Of a stretch of DNA of 64,000 bases, positions 57,408 through 64,000 are shown piece by piece. Position 1 is the stretch's first letter, and each line of letters starts with the position of its first letter. Under the pieces are notes generated by a model. The model saw only the letters and a list, made by a program, of their open reading frames with translations. It had not been told where the DNA came from and ran no database searches. The position numbers and the translations under genes are program-made. The stretch is taken from the NCBI GenBank assembly GCA_004297725.1, contig SCUS01000172.1, positions 1 through 64,000 of the forward strand, in the 5' to 3' direction. The stretch is from Myxococcaceae bacterium. GTDB lineage: Bacteria > Myxococcota_A > Polyangia > Polyangiales > Ga0077539.

Positions 57408-58564
57408 GGCCGATGCCTCAGCGGGGGGAGAGCGGCGGAGAGATATCGGTGGAGATGCTCGGCCATCGCGCGGGCCCCGGAGGGCGTGAGGTGGGAGCGG
57501 TCGAGGTAGGCGTCGTCCGGAAGATCCGGCGCGTCGAGCACCTCCATGCCGTCCGCGCGCATCCGGGCGATGAGCGTCGCCCGGAAGGCCTGGAGGCGGG
57601 CGATGTCTTCCTCGGACATGAAATGGAATGCCCGCTGGAAGGGGAGGTTCACCGGGGACTCGTAGAAGACCAGCGGCACCGACGCCGAGCGCGCGAGGCG
57701 CGCCAGGAGGGTGAGCGAGCGGTAGGCCTCCTCATCGACCTCGGAGCCGGTGAGGGTGATGCGCTGCACGGCGCTCGGCACCTGACCGTCGCGGTAGGCC
57801 AGGCGCCACGGCAGCTTGCCGATGTTGGTGCTCTGGCCCTGAAACCTCCTCGGTAGGATGCCCGCCGCGGCCGCCCCGCGACGCAGCGTCCAGGCGACGT
57901 GCATGGGCTGGAACTGATCGTCGATCCAGAGGTGCCCTCGGATGCGGTAGGCCCGCCAGGAGCGGGTGGCCACCTCGGCCAGCGCCCCTTCGACCCTGCG
58001 CTGGAAGCTCGGGGTCATCCGCGCGGCGTCGAGCATCCGCTCCTGCGCGGCGTTGCCCGCGAGCAGCATCGGGAGCTCGTCGTCGCCGATCTCGTCCGGC
58101 GGGTGCGTCTGCCCGCTCGCGAAGTTGTGTCCCTGAAACTCCACCAGCAGCATCCGCAGCGGGTGCGTCCCGAGCGCCGTCGCCACCGGGAGCGCGTCGC
58201 GAGGGCCGCCGCCAGCCTGCGACATGTTGAACACCGGGCGCAGGTCGCCCGAGCGCCGCATGGCCGCGGCCACGCAGGCGGGCACGGTCTCGTCGTCGGA
58301 GACGCCCGCGCCGTAGGTGATGGACGACCCCGCGATGCCGACGGCCTCCCGGCGCGCGGGCTCCGGGGTGGAGAAGATCATCCGCCGCGACCCGTCCGCG
58401 GCGGCGATGCCGGGCGCGTTGCGCAGCGCCCCGTCGAGCAGTCGGGCTTCCAGGCGGCGCTCGACCGGGGCGAGCAGCGCGTCGAGGACCGCGATGGTGA
58501 GGGCGGTGAAGGCGGCCAGGCGCACGATGCGCGGCCACGTCCAGCGCGGCGCGTCGCCGGACAT
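57404..58564 (-). CDS. Membrane-anchored SGNH-fold transferase (DltD/AlgX-like)
   Basis: A 386-residue protein with one N-terminal membrane anchor (IVRLAAFTALTIAVLDALLA) and a periplasmic SGNH domain. The nucleophile Ser lies in GIAGSSITYGAG, and the catalytic Asp/His pair is in YLDRSHLTPSGARAM (DxxH), the same arrangement as in DltD. The middle has no obvious carbohydrate-binding domain. It would take the acyl group from the microprotein tyrosine and place it on the envelope polymer. Stop and MBOAT start overlap; the ACP stop lies 4 bp upstream of its start. Confidence 0.85.
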   Translation of the reverse strand: MSGDAPRWTWPRIVRLAAFTALTIAVLDALLAPVERRLEARLLDGALRNAPGIAAADGSRRMIFSTPEPARREAVGIAGSSITYGAGVSDDETVPACVAAAMRRSGDLRPVFNMSQAGGGPRDALPVATALGTHPLRMLLVEFQGHNFASGQTHPPDEIGDDELPMLLAGNAAQERMLDAARMTPSFQRRVEGALAEVATRSWRAYRIRGHLWIDDQFQPMHVAWTLRRGAAAAGILPRRFQGQSTNIGKLPWRLAYRDGQVPSAVQRITLTGSEVDEEAYRSLTLLARLARSASVPLVFYESPVNLPFQRAFHFMSEEDIARLQAFRATLIARMRADGMEVLDAPDLPDDAYLDRSHLTPSGARAMAEHLHRYLSAALPPLRHRP

Positions 58565-58568
58565 CGGA

Positions 58569-58808
58569 CTAGGACTTCAGCTTGGACTGCAGGGTGCGCT
58601 TCATGTCGCCGACGTTCTTCCAGCCGGTGATCTCCCGGGTGGAGAACTTCACCCCGAAGCCGCTCTCGATGGCGACCACGAGCTTCACGTGGTTGAGCGA
58701 GTCCCACTCCTCGACGTCGGCGGCGGCCATGTCGTCTCGCAGGGTGATGGCGTCGAGGTCGAAGACGTCCTGAAAGATCCGGGTGAGCTTCTCGGTGATG
58801 GCATCCAT
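58569..58808 (-). CDS. Acyl carrier protein
   Basis: A 79-residue ACP from ATG 58808; the ORF track buried it in a 744-codon ORF. The phosphopantetheine Ser is in EEWDSLNHVKLV, and the four-helix pattern is complete. It is not the fatty-acid ACP (which has GADSLD); the EWDSL form is typical of ACPs paired with FkbH, DltA or NRPS-like enzymes. It lies between the FkbH-like gene (53 bp) and the SGNH gene (4 bp). Confidence 0.93.
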   Translation of the reverse strand: MDAITEKLTRIFQDVFDLDAITLRDDMAAADVEEWDSLNHVKLVVAIESGFGVKFSTREITGWKNVGDMKRTLQSKLKS

Positions 58809-58861
58809 GGCGGCGTCCGTGGTCGGGGGGGAGGCGTAGGGGTTCGTCGAGCGAGCGCGGA

Positions 58862-61075
58862 TCACTCCACGCGAATGAATCGGTTGGCAAGCACCGGCAG
58901 GAGGTCGAGGCGGTATTCCCACGCCGTCTCGCCGGGCGCCCCGGAGCCTTCGATGGGGCTGAACCCGAGGCGGGGATAGAGCTCGCGCACGAGCCCGTTC
59001 TTGGCGGTGGGGAGGTAGCGGCCCACGACCCGGGTCAGGCCCCGGTCGAGCGCGGCCTGCATCATCACGCCGACCATGAACTCCTCCACGCGCCGACCGA
59101 GCACCCGGCAGCTCATGAGCCAGGTGTCGATCTCCAGGGTGGACCGCTCGGGCAGCGCCCGGCCGATCATCACCCCGATGAGCCCGTTGTCGGCGAAGCG
59201 GTCTCGCAGCCGGAAGGTGCGCACCACGGTGTCGGGCCGCTCGGACTCCGCCCGCAGCTGCTCCTCGGTGTACCGCCGGGTCGTCAGGTTGAACTGGTTG
59301 CTCTTGTTCACGAGCTGCGCGGCGCGAGGGAGGTTGAACTCGTCGATGGGCGCCACGGTGGCCGACATCTGGAGGTTGGCGATGAACTCCTCGAGGTCGC
59401 CCGCGCTCTTCATCAGCTCCGAGCGGCGCGCGTTGGCGGCGTAGTCGGCGGCCCTCAGGCGGTCTTCCTCGCTGAGCGCGAGGGCGTCGAAGGCGTGGTG
59501 CCGGTGGAGCACCGTGAGGTACCTCGCGGCGTCGCTGCCGATCTCCGGGACCATCACCTCCGGGAGCTGGCTGCGCACCCACGCCCGCTCCGTGGGGTTG
59601 TCGTCGAGGAAGACGAAGCTGTCGGTGCCCAGCTCCAGCGCCGCGGCGATGTCTCGGATGTTGGTGGCCTTGTCCTGCCAGTTGGCGCGAAACACCGCGA
59701 TGTCGTCGAGCTTGAGCACCATCTCGGCGCTCCGCTCGAAGGGCTCCCTGGCGTCGGCCTCGTTGTTCTTGGAGCACACGGCCAGCACGATGCCCCGGTC
59801 TCGCAGCTCGCGGGCGTAGCGCTGCAGGTCGGTGTGCGCCTCGCCCTCGGCGTCGGTCACCCCGAGCTTCAGCCCCTCGACGCCGTCCTCGCCGACGATG
59901 CCTCCCCAGAGGGTGTTGTCGAGGTCGAGCACGAGCACCTTCCTGGTGAGCCCGAGCACCGCGCGCACGTGCATCATGTAGTGGTCGACCAGCAGCGGAA
60001 TGGCCGCCGGGGCGGGGTGCTGCTTGGCGCGGTACCAGAGCCCCTCGTCGCTCCACGCGGCCTTGCCGAACTCCGCCGCCACGCCGTCGAAGTCGAGGAT
60101 GGACACCCCCGTGCCCGCGGCGTCGAGGAGCGCGTGGTTGGCCCTGCGCAGCACCCTCCCCCGGCCGCCGGGGAGCGAGGCGCCGAGGTGGCCGTAGCTG
60201 TCCACCAGCGGGACGTCGAAGTTGTGCTGGACGGCGTGCGCGCGCATCTCGTCGCGGATGACCCGCCAGAGCCCGAGCAGCGGGGCCACCGCGGACTGGA
60301 CCGCGGCGTCGGGGTCGGGGCTGAGCGGGGGCAGGTTGGCGTCGCGCCAGCTCGTCGCCAGGATCACGATGTCGGGCCGGAAGCGCCGCAGCCCGCTCGA
60401 GGGGTCGAGCACCTCCTGGTGGACCATCCCGTACTCGGCCTCGTAGACCTCCGCGGCGACGCCGTCGCGGAAGGCCGCGAGCTCGAGCAGCGGCTTGATG
60501 AGCCGCGTGGTGAAGCTGCCCAGCAGGGCGATGCGCGCCTTGCGAAGCGAGGGGAGGGGGTGGCGCTGGAGCCGCTTCCAGAGCTTGTGCCCCCGCTCCA
60601 TGTCGTCGTGGCTGCACGGGTCGCGCAGGGCCTCCCGAAGGTCGGCCGAGGCGCCGGTCGGGTCGCCCGCGTCGAGGCGCGCCCGGCCCCGGGCGAGGTA
60701 GCGCGCGGGCCTCGGACCGACGGCGTGCTCGATGACCCCGTCCCAGGCGGCGAGCGCGGGGGCGTGGTCGCCGACGGCCGAGCGCACCCTGGCGGCGACC
60801 CACTCGGCGGTGGCGCCGCGCACCGAGGCGAGGACGTCGAGCCAGGCGAGGGCGGCGTCTCGGTCGACCGCGAGGTGGCGCACCGCGAGGCGGGCGAGGG
60901 CCTCGGCGGCCTCGTGGTGGTAGCGCTCCCGGGAGTCGAGAGAGCGCACGCAGCGGAGGGCGAGGCCGAGCGCCTCGGAGGGCTCCACACGCGAGAGCAG
61001 AACCTCGTAGACGGGGGAGGTGAGGGAGGCCTCGAGGAGGGCCTCGAGGGAGGCGTCGGGCTGGGCTGCCATCAT
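58862..61075 (-). CDS. FkbH-like HAD enzyme with N-terminal helical extension
   Basis: A 737-residue protein, first gene of the acyl-transfer operon; ATG 61075 (another ATG follows). Residues 1-190 are helical and TPR-like ([29 protein letters not shown]). The FkbH part starts near [21 protein letters not shown], then has the HAD motif [27 protein letters not shown] and [12 protein letters not shown], and ends with a GNAT-like region ([20 protein letters not shown]). FkbH enzymes use 1,3-bisphosphoglycerate to load a glyceryl group on an ACP. The next gene is that ACP. Usual FkbH is 350-660 residues, so the front extension is extra. Confidence 0.9.
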   Translation of the reverse strand: MMAAQPDASLEALLEASLTSPVYEVLLSRVEPSEALGLALRCVRSLDSRERYHHEAAEALARLAVRHLAVDRDAALAWLDVLASVRGATAEWVAARVRSAVGDHAPALAAWDGVIEHAVGPRPARYLARGRARLDAGDPTGASADLREALRDPCSHDDMERGHKLWKRLQRHPLPSLRKARIALLGSFTTRLIKPLLELAAFRDGVAAEVYEAEYGMVHQEVLDPSSGLRRFRPDIVILATSWRDANLPPLSPDPDAAVQSAVAPLLGLWRVIRDEMRAHAVQHNFDVPLVDSYGHLGASLPGGRGRVLRRANHALLDAAGTGVSILDFDGVAAEFGKAAWSDEGLWYRAKQHPAPAAIPLLVDHYMMHVRAVLGLTRKVLVLDLDNTLWGGIVGEDGVEGLKLGVTDAEGEAHTDLQRYARELRDRGIVLAVCSKNNEADAREPFERSAEMVLKLDDIAVFRANWQDKATNIRDIAAALELGTDSFVFLDDNPTERAWVRSQLPEVMVPEIGSDAARYLTVLHRHHAFDALALSEEDRLRAADYAANARRSELMKSAGDLEEFIANLQMSATVAPIDEFNLPRAAQLVNKSNQFNLTTRRYTEEQLRAESERPDTVVRTFRLRDRFADNGLIGVMIGRALPERSTLEIDTWLMSCRVLGRRVEEFMVGVMMQAALDRGLTRVVGRYLPTAKNGLVRELYPRLGFSPIEGSGAPGETAWEYRLDLLPVLANRFIRVE

Positions 61076-61196
61076 CCGTTTCTCGTGGAGTATCGGTTGG
61101 TTGGGTCGTGCTGCCCGCGGCCCCTCGGGGAGCGGGACACTAGCCAAAGGGGTCGGAGTGTCAATGTCGCCGGGGATGGGCCTATCATTCACGGCC

Positions 61197-63146
61197 ATGA
61201 ACCCCAACTCGATCGAGAGCACGATGAAGGAGTCCCGGGTCTTTCCGCCCGACGAGGAGTTCTCGAAGCACGCGCACATCCGCTCGATGGAGCAGTACCG
61301 CGCGCTCTACGAGAAATCCCTCAACGACCCGGAGGCCTTCTGGGGCGAGATGGCCGACGCGCTTCACTGGTTCGCGCCGCCGAGGGAGATCCTGGTCGAC
61401 GAGCGGCCGCACGCCCGCTGGTTCGTGGGGGGCACCACCAACATCGCCTACAACTGCCTCGACCGGCACCTGTCGTCGCTGCGCCGCAACAAGGCCGCGA
61501 TCTTGTGGGAGGGCGAGCCCGGCGAGACCCGCACGCTCACCTACCATCAGCTTCACCGCGAGGTGTGCCGCTTCGCCAACGTGCTCCGCAAGCTGGGCGT
61601 ACGCACCGGCGACCGGGTGGCGATCTACATGGGCATGGTGCCCGAGATCGCCGTGGCGATGCTCGCCTGCGCCCGCATCGGCGCGCCGCACATGGTGATC
61701 TTCGGCGGCTTCGCGGCGGACGCGGTGCGCGACCGCATCAACGACTCCAAGGCCTCCCTGGTGGTGACCTGCGACGGGTCGTGGCGCCGGGGCCAGGTGG
61801 TGCCGCTGAAGGCCATCGTCGACAAGGCCATCGCGGAGTGCCCCAGCGTGAGGCACACGGTGGTGTTCAAGCGCACCGGCGAGCGGGTCAACATGGAGCC
61901 CGGCCGCGACCACTACTGGCAGGAGGTCATCGAGGCGGTGAACGCCAACTCCACGCCGGTGCCGGTGGAGAGCGAGCACCCGCTGTTCATCCTCTACACC
62001 TCTGGGACCACCGGCAAACCCAAGGGCATCGTGCACACCACCGGCGGCTACATGGTCGGCACGCACGTCACCAGCAAGTACGTCTTCGACCTCCGGGAGA
62101 ACGACACCTACTTCTGCACCGCCGACGTCGGCTGGATCACCGGGCACTCCTACGTCGTCTACGGCCCGCTGCTCAACGGCGCGACCGTGCTGATGTACGA
62201 GGGCGCCCCCAACTTCCCCGACCAGGGGCGGCTCTGGCAGCTCTGCGAGCGCTACGGCGTCACCATCTTCTACACCGCCCCGACGGCGATCAGGGCCTTC
62301 ATGCGCTGGGGCGAGCAGTGGCCGATGAAGGCCGACCTCTCGTGCCTGCGGCTGCTCGGCAGCGTGGGCGAGCCCATCAACCCCGAGGCGTGGATGTGGT
62401 ACCAGCGGGTCATCGGCAACGCGCGCTGCCCGGTGGTGGACACCTGGTGGCAGACCGAGACCGGGGCCATCATGCTCTCGCCGCTGCCCGGGGCGACGCC
62501 CACCAAGCCCGGGAGCGCGACGCTGCCCTTCTTCGGCATCGAGGCCGACGTGGTGCGCAAGGACGGCACCCGCTGCGCCCCCAACGAGGGCGGCTTCCTG
62601 GTGATCAAGCGCCCGTGGCCCTCGATGGCGCGCACCATCTACGGCGACGACGAGCGGTACCAGAAGTACTTCACGGAGATCCCCGGGGTGTACTTCACCG
62701 GCGACGGGGCGCGCCGCGACGACGACGGGTACTTCTGGCTGATGGGCCGCGTCGACGACGTGCTCAACGTCGCGGGCCACCGACTCGGCACCGCGGAGAT
62801 CGAGAGCGCCCTCGTGGGTCACCGCGCCGTGGCCGAGGCCGCGGTGGTGGGCCGACCGGACGAGCTCAAGGGCCAGGGGCTGGTGTGCTTCGTGACGCTG
62901 CGCCCGGGCTTCGCGGCCACCCGCGAGCTCAAGCAGGTGCTCGCCGAGCACGTGGCCTCGGAGATCGGGCGCTTCGCCAGGCCCGACATGGTGCGCTTCG
63001 CCGACGCGCTCCCGAAGACCCGCAGCGGCAAGATCATGCGCCGGCTGCTGAAGGAGATCGCCGGCGGCGGCGAGACCCAGGGCGACACCACCACGCTCGA
63101 AGACCTCTCGGTGCTCGCCGCGCTACGCGCCAGCGACGACGAGTAG
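61197..63146 (+). CDS. acs: Acetyl-CoA synthetase
   Basis: Activates acetate to acetyl-CoA via acetyl-AMP, 649 residues as in E. coli Acs (652). The opening [16 protein letters not shown] is typical of the family. Motifs: P-loop [32 protein letters not shown], the hinge region [15 protein letters not shown] and the regulated lysine in [11 protein letters not shown], which is a known acetylation site in Acs. ATG 61197. Divergent from the FkbH-like gene by about 120 bp; a shared promoter region is possible. Confidence 0.93.
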   Translation: MNPNSIESTMKESRVFPPDEEFSKHAHIRSMEQYRALYEKSLNDPEAFWGEMADALHWFAPPREILVDERPHARWFVGGTTNIAYNCLDRHLSSLRRNKAAILWEGEPGETRTLTYHQLHREVCRFANVLRKLGVRTGDRVAIYMGMVPEIAVAMLACARIGAPHMVIFGGFAADAVRDRINDSKASLVVTCDGSWRRGQVVPLKAIVDKAIAECPSVRHTVVFKRTGERVNMEPGRDHYWQEVIEAVNANSTPVPVESEHPLFILYTSGTTGKPKGIVHTTGGYMVGTHVTSKYVFDLRENDTYFCTADVGWITGHSYVVYGPLLNGATVLMYEGAPNFPDQGRLWQLCERYGVTIFYTAPTAIRAFMRWGEQWPMKADLSCLRLLGSVGEPINPEAWMWYQRVIGNARCPVVDTWWQTETGAIMLSPLPGATPTKPGSATLPFFGIEADVVRKDGTRCAPNEGGFLVIKRPWPSMARTIYGDDERYQKYFTEIPGVYFTGDGARRDDDGYFWLMGRVDDVLNVAGHRLGTAEIESALVGHRAVAEAAVVGRPDELKGQGLVCFVTLRPGFAATRELKQVLAEHVASEIGRFARPDMVRFADALPKTRSGKIMRRLLKEIAGGGETQGDTTTLEDLSVLAALRASDDE

Positions 63147-63289
63147 CGACCCCCCCCTCCCTCCTCCAGAAACCCTCCAACGCCCCTCGAGGGAGCGTCG
63201 ACCGACGCCCAGGAGCCCCCCCATGCCCCCGGCTACAAAATGATTCTGGGATTCACAGTTATGATTGTCCTGTGGTAGTGAGCGGTCCC

Positions 63290-64000
63290 ATGAGCTCGCT
63301 GCACTTCCATTCAGGCGTTTCTCTGCGTTCGGCTTCGCTGGCCCTGCTGTTGGCCGCGGGCTGCAACTACTCCGACTCGATCACCGACGCGGGCGTGGCC
63401 GACGCTTCCGCGGCCGATGGCGGGGCTGCCGTGCCGAGGGTGCTGGCGGTCTCGGCCACCGGGCATGACCGCTTCTACGGCGTGACCTTCGACCCCTCCG
63501 GGCGCTTCTACGCGGCGGGCGTGGTCTCCGAGGGCAACGTCGCGGCGACCGCCGACTTCGAGACCGTGGTCGCCCGCTTCACGGCCACGGGCGAGCTCGA
63601 CACGACCTTCGGCCAGGGCGGCTACGCCCGCCGCAACGTGGCGGTGGGCCTCGGCGGCGAGGTGGCCCGCGGGGTCGCGGTGCAGCCCTCCGGAAAGGTC
63701 GTGGTGGTGGCCAGCGTCGAGCATGTCGCCGCCGGGGCCGACCCGCGCGACCGCGACATCGCCCTGCTGCGCTACAACGCCGACGGGACGCGCGACACCG
63801 GCTTCGGCGTCGACGGCGTGGTGACGCTCGACCTGAGCGACGGCCAGGTGGTGGGCACCGGCTACGTGGCCGACGCCGCCTGGGGCCTCACCGCCTACAG
63901 CGACGGCCGGCTGCTGGTCTCCGGCGCGCAGCGGCGCACCGGCGGAACCGTGGCGGACTTCACCGTGGTCCGCCTCAGCGCCGACGGGGTGCGCGACGCG
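63290..64000 (+). CDS. Delta-60 repeat lipoprotein, cut off by the window end
   Basis: The track missed this gene because no stop lies in the window; 237 codons are visible. ATG 63290 starts a signal sequence with lipobox ALLLAAGCNY, then a short Ala/Asp linker. From residue about 55 the delta-60 type repeat occurs at least three times: ARFTATGELDTTFGQGGY, LLRYNADGTRDTGFGVDGV and VRLSADGVRD (cut). These build beta-propellers of unknown ligand in surface proteins. The AT-rich upstream stretch with TATGAT at 63260 may be the promoter. Confidence 0.82.
   Translation, partial: MSSLHFHSGVSLRSASLALLLAAGCNYSDSITDAGVADASAADGGAAVPRVLAVSATGHDRFYGVTFDPSGRFYAAGVVSEGNVAATADFETVVARFTATGELDTTFGQGGYARRNVAVGLGGEVARGVAVQPSGKVVVVASVEHVAAGADPRDRDIALLRYNADGTRDTGFGVDGVVTLDLSDGQVVGTGYVADAAWGLTAYSDGRLLVSGAQRRTGGTVADFTVVRLSADGVRDA

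Noticed and set aside
58569-60803. 744-codon ORF over the FkbH-like gene
   Set aside because: Only its last 79 codons are a real protein (ACP); the rest is another frame of FkbH.
61197-63146. acs as the loading enzyme of the acyl-shuttle operon
   Set aside because: It is divergent, full-length and matches housekeeping acetyl-CoA synthetase; FkbH next to the ACP is the better loader.

Overview
This window is very GC-rich DNA with dense coding and few AT-rich stretches. It carries four Hanks-type Ser/Thr kinases, a sigma-54 activator with an FHA domain, more than ten lipoproteins with Asp/Pro/Thr/Gly-rich stalks and Cys-rich modules, and one protein with a MYXO-CTERM-like tail. That combination points to a Myxococcota chromosome, most likely a Polyangiales/Sandaracinaceae-like lineage (inference from gene content; no database search was possible). 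No rRNA, tRNA, CRISPR array, transposase or integrase was recognised.

Layout. 1-564: a palindromic block of 35-bp tandem repeats. 565-6542: signalling (kinase, FHA/sigma-54 activator, lipoprotein, kinase, TPR/PEGA protein). 6765-16446: lipoproteins, a polyprenyl synthetase/HAD phosphatase pair, a large Cys-rich lipoprotein, a kinase fused to a seven-repeat RCC1 propeller, and a small unknown protein. 16444-19396: a 125-bp dispersed repeat and two large palindromic elements in opposite orientation that bracket a secreted Cys-rich protein and truB. 19415-27546: lipoproteins, acyl-CoA dehydrogenase, kinase, rlmH-rsfS (RsfS with a histone-H1-like tail) and tsaD. 27744-37437: three very large Cys-rich lipoproteins and a POT peptide transporter. 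37456-40398: a tightly overlapped biotinyl/PPIase/HupE/M23 operon. 40658-46414: a VanY-like peptidase and a lipoprotein-menC-menE-ABC permease operon. 46436-46776: a long palindrome with four internal hairpins. 46817-54481: PrsW-like protease, GST, lipoproteins, SemiSWEET, dapA-dapB and a GH57 enzyme. 54552-64000: a MaoC/SDR fusion, an acyl-transfer operon, acs and a truncated delta-60 repeat lipoprotein.

The most interesting locus is 56069-61075 on the minus strand, read in the order FkbH-like HAD enzyme, acyl carrier protein, membrane-anchored SGNH protein, MBOAT, and a 39-residue membrane microprotein that is absent from the ORF track. The microprotein ends in FIYFAF, matching the FxYxxF C-terminal acyl-shuttle motif of DltX-type microproteins. 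The set mirrors the Dlt teichoic-acid D-alanylation machinery (DltC, DltD, DltB, DltX), but the loading enzyme DltA is replaced by an FkbH-type enzyme. FkbH enzymes are known to build glyceryl-ACP, so I infer a Gram-negative envelope acylation system with a glyceryl-type cargo.

Elsewhere, four-base ATGA/GTGA overlaps are common and define several operons. The lipoprotein genes carry private in-frame tandem repeats just after the lipobox, which look like surface stalks. Three intergenic repeat families occur between genes: the 35/43-bp palindromic elements, the 125-bp terminal-inverted-repeat element, and the 46.4-46.8 kb palindrome. They account for nearly all the long non-coding stretches.
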